Shown here: positions 7,606 through 15,711 of the stretch, one piece after another
Numbering within the stretch: the stretch's first letter is position 1
How the letters are laid out: each line of letters begins with the position of its first letter
Assembly (NCBI GenBank): GCA_013791705.1
Contig: VMTF01000199.1
Location: forward strand, 1 to 33,255
Origin: Sphingomonadales bacterium
Lineage (GTDB): Bacteria; Pseudomonadota; Alphaproteobacteria; Sphingomonadales; Sphingomonadaceae
Direction: 5' to 3'
DNA: 33,255 nt
Position numbers and translations under genes: made by a program
The notes under the pieces: model-generated
Database searches by the model: none
What the model was told of the DNA's origin: nothing
What the model saw: only the letters and a program-made list of their open reading frames with translations

Positions 7606-8538
7606 ATGCAGATAGCCGGCATGGTATCGATGGCGCATTCGCCTTCATGGAACCTGCAGCCCCAGGACGGGCCGCCCCGACCCTATATCGAGGCGGTGTT
7701 CAGGACGCGCGACATCGTCGCCCGGGTCAAGCCGGACCTGCTGGTGGTGTTCGGGCCGGACCACGTCCGCAATTTCTTCTTCGACCTGATGCCGACGTTC
7801 TGCATCGGGGTGGAGCAGGTGACGGCGTTCGGCGACTATGACTCGCCCGGCGGGGATTTGCCGAACTCGCCCGAAATTGCGCACTTCATCGCCGATCACG
7901 TGATGCGGGACGGCTTCGATCCGGCGCTGTCCTACAACATGGGCGTCGATCACGGCATCAGCCAGCCGGTGGCCGCGCTGGTGCCTGACCTGTCCGTTCC
8001 GGTCGTGCCGATCGTGGTGAATGCCGCCGGTCCGCCGCTGCCGACGCTGGCCCGGTGCCATGCTTTCGGGCGCAGCGTGGGTGCGGCGATCCGGGCCTTT
8101 CCGGGCGCGGGCCGGGCGCTGATCGTGGGATCGGGCGGAATGTCGCACTGGCCGCCCGCGGTTTCGCCCGACAGCCCGGAAGTTTCAGCCGAAACGCGCG
8201 ATTACCTGATCAACGGCCGCCCGCGCGTGCACGCTTTCAATGCCGAGCGCGAGGCATCCTCGCGCCTGCGCCGCGCCGAAGCCCGCACCGGGCCGATCAA
8301 CGAGGCGTGGGACCACTGGTTTCTCGAGTGCCTGCGCAATGACCGGATCGAGGACATCATCGCGCTCGACAATGCCGACCTGCTCGAAGCCGCCGGGCCG
8401 GGCGGGCAGGAGTTGCGCGCCTGGCTCGCGGCCCTGGGCGCGTGGGACGGGCCGATCACGAATATCGACTATTGCCCGGTTCCGACCTGGATCACCGGCA
8501 TGGGTTGCATCAGCGCATTTGAAACGGAGACAGCATGA
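7606..8538 (+). CDS. mhpB: MhpB-like class III (LigB-type) extradiol catechol dioxygenase
   Basis: The ORF track starts at 7510, but the ATG at 7606 is preferred. It follows AGAGG at a suitable distance and begins the family sequence MQIAGMVSMAHSP. The resulting 310 residues compare with about 314 in E. coli MhpB. Shared segments are VVFGPDHVRNFFFDLMPTFC, YNMGVDHGISQP, VPIVVNAAGPPLPTL and VGSGGMSHWPP, followed by a C-terminal PVPTWITGMGCISA. The histidines in AHSP, VDHG and MSHW are the expected Fe(II) or catalytic residues. MhpB cleaves 2,3-dihydroxyphenylpropionate at the 1,2 bond. The next gene encodes the matching C-C hydrolase, with a four-base ATGA overlap. The exact catechol substrate may differ, since the flanking genes point to a CoA-linked or larger substrate. 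Confidence 0.88.
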   Translation: MQIAGMVSMAHSPSWNLQPQDGPPRPYIEAVFRTRDIVARVKPDLLVVFGPDHVRNFFFDLMPTFCIGVEQVTAFGDYDSPGGDLPNSPEIAHFIADHVMRDGFDPALSYNMGVDHGISQPVAALVPDLSVPVVPIVVNAAGPPLPTLARCHAFGRSVGAAIRAFPGAGRALIVGSGGMSHWPPAVSPDSPEVSAETRDYLINGRPRVHAFNAEREASSRLRRAEARTGPINEAWDHWFLECLRNDRIEDIIALDNADLLEAAGPGGQELRAWLAALGAWDGPITNIDYCPVPTWITGMGCISAFETETA

Positions 8539-9419
8539 CAAGCGACTACGAGCATCGCAGCATCTGGGGCCATCTGATGAAGCTGGCGTTCTGCCAGGGC
8601 TATGTCGACGCCGGCGGGATCCGCACGCGCTATGTCGAGGCCGGCCCCAAGGACGCGCCGCCGCTGATCATGATTCACGGCACCGGCAGCAGTTGGGAAT
8701 GCTTCTGCGCGACGCTGGAGAGCCATTCGCAGCATTTCCGCTGCTTCGCGATCGACATGGCCGGCAGCGGGTTCAGCGCGCGGCCGGACGAGCCTTATGA
8801 AATCGGCTTCTACGTGAAGCACGTGCTGGGGTTCATGGACGCCATGGGCCTGGCCAAGGCTTCGTTTATCGGGGTTTCGCTGGGGGCATGGGTGACGAGC
8901 CGGCTGGTGGTGGACCATCCCGAGCGGGTCGAGAAGCTCACCTTGCTCGCCGCTTCCGGCCTGATCGTCAACACGGCCACGCTTTCGCGCACCAAGACCG
9001 TGCGCAACGCGGCGGTCGACGATCCGAGCTGGGAGAACATCAAGCCGGTGTTCAATTCGATCCTCTACAAGGAAGAGGATCGCCTCCCCGATCTGATCCA
9101 GGTGCGGCAGACGATCTATCGCGAACCGGACATGAAGCAGGCGATGAACAACATTCTCGTCCTGCAGAACGAGGACGTGCGGCGCCGCAACCTTGTGACG
9201 GAGGAGGAGTGGAAGACGGTGAGGGTGCCGATTTTCATCATCCTCGCGCCCGACGACAACCCCGATTACACCACGACCGGCAAGCGCATTGCCGAGCTGG
9301 CATCGGATGTGCGCACGATGACTATCGACCATGTCAAACACTGGGCGCACTTCGAGGCGCCCGAACAGTTCAACCCGGCGAACCTTGCATTCCTGCTTGG
9401 GCAGCCGATGCCCGCCTGA
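8535..9419 (+). CDS. mhpC: MhpC-like meta-cleavage product hydrolase (alpha/beta hydrolase)
   Basis: This 294-residue alpha/beta hydrolase has the nucleophile elbow GVSLG (Ser near 115) and the oxyanion segment IMIHGTGSSWECF. An acid loop is formed by IILAPDDNPDYTT. The catalytic histidine lies in VKHWAHFEAPEQF (near 269), corresponding to GHWAQ of MhpC. Such enzymes split the vinylogous 1,5-diketone made by extradiol cleavage, giving 2-hydroxypentadienoate plus a carboxylic acid (succinate in the Mhp pathway). It overlaps the dioxygenase gene as ATGA, so cleavage and hydrolysis are coupled. The protein is slightly longer than MhpC at the N-terminus. The specific substrate is inferred only from the neighbouring MhpB-like gene. 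Confidence 0.87.
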   Translation: MTSDYEHRSIWGHLMKLAFCQGYVDAGGIRTRYVEAGPKDAPPLIMIHGTGSSWECFCATLESHSQHFRCFAIDMAGSGFSARPDEPYEIGFYVKHVLGFMDAMGLAKASFIGVSLGAWVTSRLVVDHPERVEKLTLLAASGLIVNTATLSRTKTVRNAAVDDPSWENIKPVFNSILYKEEDRLPDLIQVRQTIYREPDMKQAMNNILVLQNEDVRRRNLVTEEEWKTVRVPIFIILAPDDNPDYTTTGKRIAELASDVRTMTIDHVKHWAHFEAPEQFNPANLAFLLGQPMPA

Positions 9420-9450
9420 CGCGGCGATAGCGCAGACTGCAATCAGATGA

Positions 9451-9474
9451 CCGGGCCGCGAACAGGCGGCCCGG
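9451..9474 (+). terminator. GC-rich hairpin after the mhpBC pair
   Basis: Perfect nine-base arms (CCGGGCCGC and GCGGCCCGG) flank a six-base loop in the 83-bp gap before the aldehyde dehydrogenase. No T-run follows, so it may act as a weak terminator, an RNA stabiliser or an attenuator. Confidence 0.4.
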
Positions 9475-9502
9475 CTAGCCCCCTGGGGCCACGGAGAAAC
9501 AC

Positions 9503-10966
9503 ATGGCGACCACCACCGCGAGCGGCTTCATCCACGGCGCATTCATCGGCAACCGGATGGTCACCGCCGCGAGCGGCGATACCGTGCCGGTGATCGATCC
9601 CGCCAATGGCGAGGTCTTCACGCACATCACCGAATGCGGCGCGGCCGAAGTCGACGCTGCTGTCGCCGCCGGGCGGGCCGCGCTCGACGAGGGCGAATGG
9701 GGGCGGATGCCCGCGTTTGAGCGCGGCCGCTTGCTGGCGCGGCTGTCGCAGGCGATCACCGCCAATGCGGTGGAACTGGCCGCGCTGGAATCGCGCGATA
9801 CGGGCAAGCCCGCCCGCCAGGCCAGCGCCGACATTACGGCTGCCGCGCGGTACTTCGAGTTTTATGCCGGGGCCGCCGACAAGATGCATGGGGAAACGAT
9901 CCCCTACCTGAACGGGTTCTTCGTTGCGACCGAGCGCGAGCCGCATGGGGTCGTCGCTCACGTCATCCCGTGGAACTATCCGGCGCAGATGTTCGGCCGC
10001 AATGTCGCGCCTTCGCTGGCGGTCGGCAACGCGGTGGTGGTGAAGCCGGCGGAAGATGCCTGTCTGTCCGTGCTGCGGATGGCCGGGCTTGCGGCCGAAG
10101 TGGGCTTTCCCGCCGGCGCACTGGCGGTCTTGCCCGGACGCGGGGCGGTGACCGGCGCGCTGCTTAGCGGGCATCACGACATCGACTATATCGCCTTCAC
10201 CGGCAGCCCGGCGGTCGGCGAAATGATCCAGGTTGCCGCTGCCCGGCGCGCGATCGGCTGCACGCTCGAACTGGGCGGCAAATCGCCGCACATCCTGTTC
10301 GGCGATGCCGACCTGTCGCTGGCCGTCCCCGCGATCGTCAACGGGATCGTCAATAACGCCGGCCAGACCTGCTCGGCGGGATCGCGCGTGCTGGTGGAGC
10401 GGGCGCACTTCGATCGCCTGGTGGGCGCGATTGCCGAGGCGTTCGGCAGGCTGCGGGCGGGGACGCCGGAGATGGACCTTGATCTGGGGCCGGTGATCAA
10501 TCCCGGCCAGCGCCAGCGGGTCGAGCGCTTTTGCGATCAGGCGGAGCGCGACGGGATTGCCTTGCTGGCGCAAGGCTCGATTGCAGGGAACGTGCCGGAC
10601 GGCGGCCTGTTCGTCGCGCCCCGGCTCTATGGGCCGGTCGACCCGGCTAACGTGCTGGCGCGTGATGAAGTGTTTGGCCCGGTGCTCTGCGTGATCCCGT
10701 TCGAGGACGAGGCCGAGGCGCTGCATCTGGCGAACGACAGCGAATTCGGGCTGCTGGCCGGAGTCTGGACCAACGACGGCGGCCGCGCGTTGCGGCTGGC
10801 CCGGCGGATCAAGGCGGGCCAGATCTACATCAACGGCTTCGCGGCCGGGGGCGGGATCGAACTGCCGTTCGGCGGGGTGAAGCGTTCAGGCCACGGCCGC
10901 GAGAAGGGTCTCGCCGCGATGCACGAACTCTCGACGATCAAGACGATCATCCAGCGCCACGGCTAG
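9503..10966 (+). CDS. NAD(P)-dependent aldehyde dehydrogenase
   Basis: The 487-residue length is typical of the ALDH superfamily. The catalytic cysteine is in NAGQTCSAGSR (near residue 290) and the general-base glutamate in LELGGKSPHIL (near 256). The cofactor segments VIPWNYPAQMF and FTGSPAVGEMI are present, as are the late motifs DEVFGPVLCVIPF and LPFGGVKRSGHGREKG. The protein is complete. Context allows two roles: oxidising the succinic semialdehyde that HpaI releases, or oxidising a ring-cleavage semialdehyde as HpaE does. It could also act on an aldehyde formed from the substrate side chain. It follows mhpB and mhpC on the same strand after a hairpin. The family is too broad to settle the substrate by eye. 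Confidence 0.9.
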   Translation: MATTTASGFIHGAFIGNRMVTAASGDTVPVIDPANGEVFTHITECGAAEVDAAVAAGRAALDEGEWGRMPAFERGRLLARLSQAITANAVELAALESRDTGKPARQASADITAAARYFEFYAGAADKMHGETIPYLNGFFVATEREPHGVVAHVIPWNYPAQMFGRNVAPSLAVGNAVVVKPAEDACLSVLRMAGLAAEVGFPAGALAVLPGRGAVTGALLSGHHDIDYIAFTGSPAVGEMIQVAAARRAIGCTLELGGKSPHILFGDADLSLAVPAIVNGIVNNAGQTCSAGSRVLVERAHFDRLVGAIAEAFGRLRAGTPEMDLDLGPVINPGQRQRVERFCDQAERDGIALLAQGSIAGNVPDGGLFVAPRLYGPVDPANVLARDEVFGPVLCVIPFEDEAEALHLANDSEFGLLAGVWTNDGGRALRLARRIKAGQIYINGFAAGGGIELPFGGVKRSGHGREKGLAAMHELSTIKTIIQRHG

Positions 10967-10977
10967 GGCCATTGGGT

Positions 10978-11763
10978 TCAGATCAGCGAGAGGTAGCGTT
11001 GCAGCAATTCGTGGCGACCGGCGATCTTCAGGCGCGCGTAGAGCCGTTTGCGATAGGTGGCGATGGTTTCCTCGCCAAGGCCCAGATCGAGCGCGATGCC
11101 ATAGGCGGAAATGCCGAACAGGATGCGGGCGCGGACTTGCAGTTCGCGCTCGGACAGGCCCCAGTTGCCGTCCCGCAGGTTGCGTTCGATCACTTCGACG
11201 GACTTGAAGTTGGCGAGCGTCCGGCCCCGGTCCCAATGGAGGCTGGCGTGCTTGGCGCAGGCCGCGATCAGGGTGTCGGCGCTGGCTGCCAGATCGGTGA
11301 GCGCATCGTCCTCGAACTGGCCGGATTCGCGCGAACGGAGCAGGGCGAGCGCATAGAGATCATCGACCGATCGGCCGCAGACCATCACCCGGTCGACGAT
11401 CTGGAAATATTCGAGGGCGGAGTGGAGTGCGGGATCGGCGATGTCCTCCATTTCGTCATGCAGCACGACCGCGTGGGCGGACGATCGGACGACTTCGTTG
11501 GCCTGATGGAGTTCGGCATAGGAGCGGGGCGGCCAGCGATGATCCTTGGGCACGGTGGTGATCGCATGGCGCCCGCGAATGCTGGCGCCGCCGAGGAATT
11601 CCGCGTTCCCGTTGCGAATCCGGTAGACGCTGTAATGTTCGGCTCCGGCCAGTTCATGCAGCACGCGCAGGGTTTCGCTCTCGAAGTTGTCGGTGCCGAG
11701 CGCATCGACGACCGGAGCCAGCGATCCGGGGCGCCGCTCCTGCTGCATGACCATGGTTGCCAT
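10978..11763 (-). CDS. LuxR-type helix-turn-helix regulator
   Basis: The track ORF begins at 11874, but its first 37 codons lack family character. The ATG at 11763 has GGGAG about ten bases upstream, giving 261 residues. The C-terminus (about residues 200-255) is a LuxR/GerE helix-turn-helix: LSERELQVRARILFGISAYGIALDLGLGEETIATYRKRLYARLKIAGRHELLQRYL. The N-terminal part resembles a GAF-like or autoinducer-like sensor fold, but I do not recognise its ligand. No LuxI-type synthase is visible, so it is a solo regulator. It converges tightly on the aldehyde dehydrogenase, with 11 bases between stops. It is divergent from the acyl-CoA synthetase at 11961, whose promoter region holds a palindrome and which is its most likely target. 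Confidence 0.8.
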   Translation of the reverse strand: MATMVMQQERRPGSLAPVVDALGTDNFESETLRVLHELAGAEHYSVYRIRNGNAEFLGGASIRGRHAITTVPKDHRWPPRSYAELHQANEVVRSSAHAVVLHDEMEDIADPALHSALEYFQIVDRVMVCGRSVDDLYALALLRSRESGQFEDDALTDLAASADTLIAACAKHASLHWDRGRTLANFKSVEVIERNLRDGNWGLSERELQVRARILFGISAYGIALDLGLGEETIATYRKRLYARLKIAGRHELLQRYLSLI

Positions 11764-11887
11764 CAGTTGTTTTCTCCCAGTTCGTTCAAGCCGTGCGCTT
11801 GTTGCGATCTTGTCCCGGTAGTTTCTGCTTTTCACGGACTGTGTAACCATAGTGCCGGTGGAGGCGAGCGGCAATTCGATCGATCGT

Positions 11888-11906
11888 CGATAGGTTTATC
11901 CTATGG
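11888..11906. promoter_or_regulatory. 19-bp palindrome in the luxR / acyl-CoA synthetase divergent region
   Basis: CGATAGG and CCTATGG flank TTTAT, and six of seven arm positions are complementary. It lies 54 bases before the GTG start of the synthetase. The geometry is the same as the site upstream of the LysR gene. It may be an operator for the adjacent LuxR-type protein or overlap the -10 of the synthetase promoter. Confidence 0.42.
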
Positions 11907-11960
11907 GCGCCAGTGTTTCGCCGACTCCCGAGGGGGGCGGCGTTTGTCCAGGAGTGACGC

Positions 11961-13493
11961 GTGACCACATTCGCTGACCCGAGCCCGTTGCTGGGCGACG
12001 AATACGAGACCCTTGGCGCACTGCTGCAGGCGGCGGCGCGCGAATTTCCCGATCAGGAAGCCCTTGTTCTCGGGGACCGGCGGCTGACGTATCGCGGGTG
12101 GCATGAGGCGGCGATGCGGCTGGGCGCCGAGCTGGTCGCGCGTGGCTTCGAGCCGGGCCAGATTGGCCTGATCTATCTCGATTCCACGATCGAATACGCG
12201 ATTGCCTTCGCGGCGGTTCAGGCTGCGGGCGGGATTGCGACCGGGGTGAACCTGCGGCTCGCCAATCGCTATGTGGGCGCGATTGCCGAGCGGGCCAAGC
12301 CGGCGGTGGTTTTTGCGCATGTGGGCCACGAAGTCCCGTTCGACGAAGCGCTGGTCTTGCGCTGCGATCCCGGCTCCATGGCGGCCAAAGGCCCCGGCCT
12401 GCCCGCGCTGGTGGAGCGCCGGGCGGACGATATCGCGACGATCATCTGGACCAGCGGAACCACCGGGCTGCCGAAGGGCGCGGCGATGGACCACGCCAAT
12501 CTGAGGGCGGCAACGCGGACATCGGGGCCGTTGGCCGCGCCATTCGGCCGGAAGATCAATTCCACCCCGTTTGCCCATGCCGGATTTACCGGGAAGATCT
12601 GGGAACAGATCGCCTTCGGCATGACGCTCGTGATCAACACCCCACCCTGGACGGCGCATAAAATGCTGCAGTTGCTGGTCGATGAGCACATCACGATCGG
12701 CGCAGGTGTGCCCGCGCAATGGGCCAAGCTGGTCGAACTGCCCGAGCTGGCGAGCGCCGACCTGTCCGCCTTGCAGGTGGGAATTACCGCGACCGCGCCG
12801 GCGCCGCCCGAACTGGTCGAGCGCGTGACGACCGCGCTCGGCATTCCGCTGATCGTCCGCTATTCGATGACCGAATGTCCCTCGATGACCGGGACGCGCC
12901 CGGGTGACGATGCCGAAGTGCTGTTCAACACCGTCGGCAGGCCGCAACGCGGCGTGGAAATCGAACTGGTCGAGGAAGATCTGCGCCCTGTCGCGGCGGG
13001 CGAGATCGGGCGCATCCGGGTGCGCGCCGCACAAGTGATGCGCGGCTATTGGGACGATCCGGAGCAGACCGCGCTGGTGCTGAGCGAAGACGGGTGGTTG
13101 CTGACGTCAGACCTGGCCCGGCTGCGCCCCGATGGGAACCTGGTCATCGCCGGGCGGGTGAGCGACATGTATATTCGCGGGGGCTACAACGTTTATCCGA
13201 TCGAGGTGGAGCGGGTGCTGAGCGATCACCCGCAAGTCCGCACCGCGGCGGTGATCGGGCGGCCCGCGCCGGTGATCGGCGAGATCGGCGTGGCCTTCGT
13301 CGAGCCGGCCGATCCGGCCGATCCGCCCTCGCTGGCAGAACTGCGGGCCTGGGTGGCTTCGCAACTGGCGGACTACAAGGCGCCCGACGAACTGGTGATC
13401 GTCGATGCGCTGCCGCTCAACCTCGTGATGAAGGTCGACAAGCTCGCCTTGCGGGACATGCTGGCGACTGCCGAGGTGATCGCGTTTCGCTAA
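11961..13493 (+). CDS. AMP-forming acyl-CoA synthetase (class I adenylate-forming)
   Basis: This 510-residue enzyme starts at GTG with CAGGAG seven bases upstream. Motifs in order are the P-loop WTSGTTGLPKGAAMDH (near residue 163), YSMTECPSMTGTRPG (A5 region), and DGWLLTSDLARLRPDGNLVIAGR with DMYIRGGYNVYPIEVE (A7-A8). The C-terminal lysine motif LNLVMKVDKLALRD is present, so all catalytic parts are there. It joins a carboxylic acid to CoA using ATP. The branch resembles medium- or long-chain and 4-coumarate-type ligases. It is the only gene in its unit, running from a divergent promoter to a strong hairpin. Probably it activates the growth substrate or its side-chain acid. Substrate identity is unknown. 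Confidence 0.92.
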   Translation: MTTFADPSPLLGDEYETLGALLQAAAREFPDQEALVLGDRRLTYRGWHEAAMRLGAELVARGFEPGQIGLIYLDSTIEYAIAFAAVQAAGGIATGVNLRLANRYVGAIAERAKPAVVFAHVGHEVPFDEALVLRCDPGSMAAKGPGLPALVERRADDIATIIWTSGTTGLPKGAAMDHANLRAATRTSGPLAAPFGRKINSTPFAHAGFTGKIWEQIAFGMTLVINTPPWTAHKMLQLLVDEHITIGAGVPAQWAKLVELPELASADLSALQVGITATAPAPPELVERVTTALGIPLIVRYSMTECPSMTGTRPGDDAEVLFNTVGRPQRGVEIELVEEDLRPVAAGEIGRIRVRAAQVMRGYWDDPEQTALVLSEDGWLLTSDLARLRPDGNLVIAGRVSDMYIRGGYNVYPIEVERVLSDHPQVRTAAVIGRPAPVIGEIGVAFVEPADPADPPSLAELRAWVASQLADYKAPDELVIVDALPLNLVMKVDKLALRDMLATAEVIAFR

Positions 13494-13498
13494 AGCGC

Positions 13499-13579
13499 CG
13501 GCACCAGCCCGCTCCCCCACCCGGCCACCCATATTATACAATGGCTTGGGTGGCCGGGTGGGGGAGCGGGCTGGTGCCG
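13499..13579. repeat. perfect 33-bp inverted repeat with 15-base loop
   Basis: The arm starting CGGCACCAGCCC (13499-13531) is exactly complementary to the arm ending GGGCTGGTGCCG (13547-13579). The loop, TATTATACAATGGCT, is AT-rich. It lies six bases after the stop of the synthetase and 26 bases before the stop of the convergent thiolase-like gene. It probably acts as a bidirectional terminator, although there is no T-run. The long, perfect, C-rich arms also look like a dispersed intergenic repeat of the REP/MITE kind rather than an ordinary terminator. Confidence 0.85.
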
Positions 13580-13605
13580 AATTGCCGTAGCCAAAACCGC
13601 CAGAC

Positions 13606-14751
13606 TCAGTCGGCGCCGAGGATCATCGTCCCGTTCGAGCAGAACCAGCCGCCGGTGCCGCTGACGCAGGCGAGCTTGGCGTCGGCCACCTGACGATCAC
13701 CGCAACCGCCGCGCAACTGGCGCGCCGCTTCGACCAGCAGGAACAACCCGCGCATCCCCGGGTGGCACGCGGAAAGACCGCCGCCATCGGTGTTGGTGGG
13801 AAGCGCGCCGCCAACCCGCAGCCGTCCGTCCGCCACGAATGGGCCGCCTTCACCCTTCCGGCAGAAGCCGAGGTCTTCCATCGTGATCAGCAACATGTAG
13901 GTGAAAGCATCATAGACTTGCGCGACGTCGATCTCGTCCGGGCGGATTCCGGCGCGCTGGAAAGCGAGGGGGCCGGATACCGCCGCGGGCGAGGTCGTGA
14001 AATCGTCCCACTGGCTCATCGAGACATGCGACATGGATTCGGCGCTGCCCAGCACCCAGACCGGCTTGACGCCAAGATCCTTGACCCGGTCTTCCGCGAC
14101 CATGATCACCGCCGCGCCGCCATCGGACCGGATGCAGCATTGCAGCTTGGTAAAGGGGTCGGCGATCATCGGGCCATCGAGCACGTCGGCGATCTCGATC
14201 GGCGTGCGATAGGACGCGAACGGCGTGAGCCCGGCGTTGAAGCGGGCCGAGACGGCGATTTCCGCCATCTGTTCCAGCGTGGTGCCGAATTCGTACATGT
14301 GGCGCCGGGCGGCCATCGCGTATTTCGAAATCAGGGTGTGGCCGAACGGCGCTTCGAACTGGCTTGGCCCGCGCGTGCCCCAGGCGAGGCTGGCGGTGCG
14401 CAGCTTGCGCTTGAGATCGGTCCGCGCGGTCGAGCCGTAGGCAAGCAGCACGACATCGGCGCGGCCTTGCGCGATCGCATCGGCGGCATGGGCGGCCATG
14501 ACTTCCCAGGTGGCGCCGCCGACGCCGGTCGAATCGGTCCAGCGGGGCTTGAGGCCCATGTATTCGGCCACTTCGATCGGCTGGAGCGCGCCGAGGCCCG
14601 CCGAGGCGAAGCCATCGATGTCGGACGGTTTCAGGCCCGATTCCATCAGCGCGGCCCGCGCGGCCTGCGCGTGCAGTGCAAACGGGGTCGCATCAGGGGA
14701 GCCCGGCAGACCCGACAGACCAACACCGGCAATCGCTACGCGCCGAACCAT
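13606..14751 (-). CDS. thiolase-like protein of the lipid-transfer / Ltp2 aldolase type
   Basis: From the ATG at 14751, with GAGAGG eight bases upstream, the protein has 381 residues and begins MVRRVAIAGVGLSG. The track start at 14766 is a TTG without a better ribosome site. It has the thiolase fold seen in SCP-x-like proteins. Where a thiolase has its nucleophilic cysteine, this protein reads STGVGGATWEVMAAHA, so Claisen chemistry is unlikely. The segment AQVYDAFTYMLLITMEDLGF matches the tyrosine-containing region that Ltp2-type aldolases use for retro-aldol cleavage of steroid side-chain CoA esters. Such aldolases need a DUF35 partner. One is encoded at 15711, in the divergent operon. Likely role: carbon-carbon bond cleavage of a beta-hydroxyacyl-CoA. 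Confidence 0.82.
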   Translation of the reverse strand: MVRRVAIAGVGLSGLPGSPDATPFALHAQAARAALMESGLKPSDIDGFASAGLGALQPIEVAEYMGLKPRWTDSTGVGGATWEVMAAHAADAIAQGRADVVLLAYGSTARTDLKRKLRTASLAWGTRGPSQFEAPFGHTLISKYAMAARRHMYEFGTTLEQMAEIAVSARFNAGLTPFASYRTPIEIADVLDGPMIADPFTKLQCCIRSDGGAAVIMVAEDRVKDLGVKPVWVLGSAESMSHVSMSQWDDFTTSPAAVSGPLAFQRAGIRPDEIDVAQVYDAFTYMLLITMEDLGFCRKGEGGPFVADGRLRVGGALPTNTDGGGLSACHPGMRGLFLLVEAARQLRGGCGDRQVADAKLACVSGTGGWFCSNGTMILGAD

Positions 14752-14810
14752 AATTACGCCTCTCAATTACACCTGACGGTCGCTGATAGGCCAGTGGAGC
14801 GAAAGGTGCT

Positions 14811-14821
14811 GTCACCGTGAC
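14811..14821. promoter_or_regulatory. GTCAC-C-GTGAC palindrome in the thiolase/ECH divergent region
   Basis: This perfect five-base palindrome with a one-base centre has a further GTGAC at 14833-14837. It sits midway between the divergent starts at 14751 and 14905, where a shared operator would be expected. Confidence 0.35.
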
Positions 14822-14893
14822 GGGGACTCTTCGTGACACCCGCCGGCAACTAGAGGTTGGCTGGAATGCGGCCGCGATGCTGGCCGCCTTGTC

Positions 14894-14899
14894 AGGAGG
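14894..14899 (+). promoter_or_regulatory. strong ribosome binding site fixing a TTG start
   Basis: AGGAGG lies five bases before TTG at 14905. It is the best Shine-Dalgarno sequence in the neighbourhood and overrides the upstream in-frame start at 14857 given in the ORF track. Confidence 0.7.
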
Positions 14900-14904
14900 T
14901 TCAT

Positions 14905-15711
14905 TTGAGCGATTCAGCCGTCGATACGGTGTTGTGCGATGTCACGGACGGCGTCATGCGGATCACGCTCAACCGCCCCGACAAGGCCAATGCGATCGCG
15001 CCCGAGGCGCGCAACCGCCTGATCGAGCTGTTGGGCGAGGCCGATGGCGATGTCGAGGTGCGGGCGGTCGCGATCCATTCCACCGGCAAATTCTTCTGCA
15101 CGGGCGCCGATGTCAGCCGGATGTCGGGCTCGATGGCCACGCCGCGCCCGACCGGCACGACCATGCGCACCATGCTCGGCGGCGCGCAGCGCCTGATCGC
15201 GGCGGTGCTCGATTGCGGCAAGCCGGTCGTGGCGGTGGTGCAGGGGCCGGCGGCGGGGATGGGCGCGCACCTGGCCTTTGCCAGCGACTTCATCGTGGCC
15301 TCCGAGGATGCCTGGTTTTCGCTGCCGTTCGTGCAGCGCGGGCTCGCGCTCGATGCGGCCGGGGCCTACTTGCTGCCGCGCCGGATGGGGCTGCAGAAAG
15401 CCAAGGAGCTCGCGTTTCTGGGCGACCGCCTGACCGCTGCCGAGGGGCAGGCGCTGGGCGTGGTCAACCGCGTTTGCGCGGCCGATCAGCTTGAAGCGAC
15501 CGCCGCCGAACTGGTCGGCCGGCTCGCCGCTGCCGCGACAACCGCGATCGGCCTGTCGAAAAAGCTGCTGAATGCATCGCTTGACGCCGACCGCAACAGC
15601 GCGTTCCTCGCCGAGGCAATGTCGCAGGAAATCGTCGGACGCACGGACGACATCAAAGAGGGCGTCGCGGCTTTCATGGACAAGCGGCCCGTGAACTTCA
15701 GGGGGTATTGA
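14905..15711 (+). CDS. enoyl-CoA hydratase/isomerase family (crotonase)
   Basis: Starting at TTG 14905 gives 268 residues beginning MSDSAVDTVLCDVTDG, the usual crotonase N-terminus. The oxyanion-hole segments are STGKFFCTGADVSRM and VVQGPAAGMGAHLAFASDFIVAS. The first catalytic-glutamate position of true hydratases (PEV) reads PFV here, followed by LALDAAGAYLLPRRMG. It may therefore be an isomerase or a hydratase with a shifted acid/base rather than a classic enoyl-CoA hydratase. The C-terminus (FMDKRPVNFRG) matches the family. It is first in an operon with the DUF35, SDR and MaoC genes, and its stop overlaps the next ATG (TGATG). Its role in CoA-thioester side-chain breakdown follows from that context. 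Confidence 0.88.
   Translation: MSDSAVDTVLCDVTDGVMRITLNRPDKANAIAPEARNRLIELLGEADGDVEVRAVAIHSTGKFFCTGADVSRMSGSMATPRPTGTTMRTMLGGAQRLIAAVLDCGKPVVAVVQGPAAGMGAHLAFASDFIVASEDAWFSLPFVQRGLALDAAGAYLLPRRMGLQKAKELAFLGDRLTAAEGQALGVVNRVCAADQLEATAAELVGRLAAAATTAIGLSKKLLNASLDADRNSAFLAEAMSQEIVGRTDDIKEGVAAFMDKRPVNFRGY

Noticed and set aside
13499-13579. CRISPR or attachment-site interpretation of the 33-bp repeat
   Set aside because: There is only one inverted pair, no direct repeats or spacers, and no cas or integrase gene nearby.
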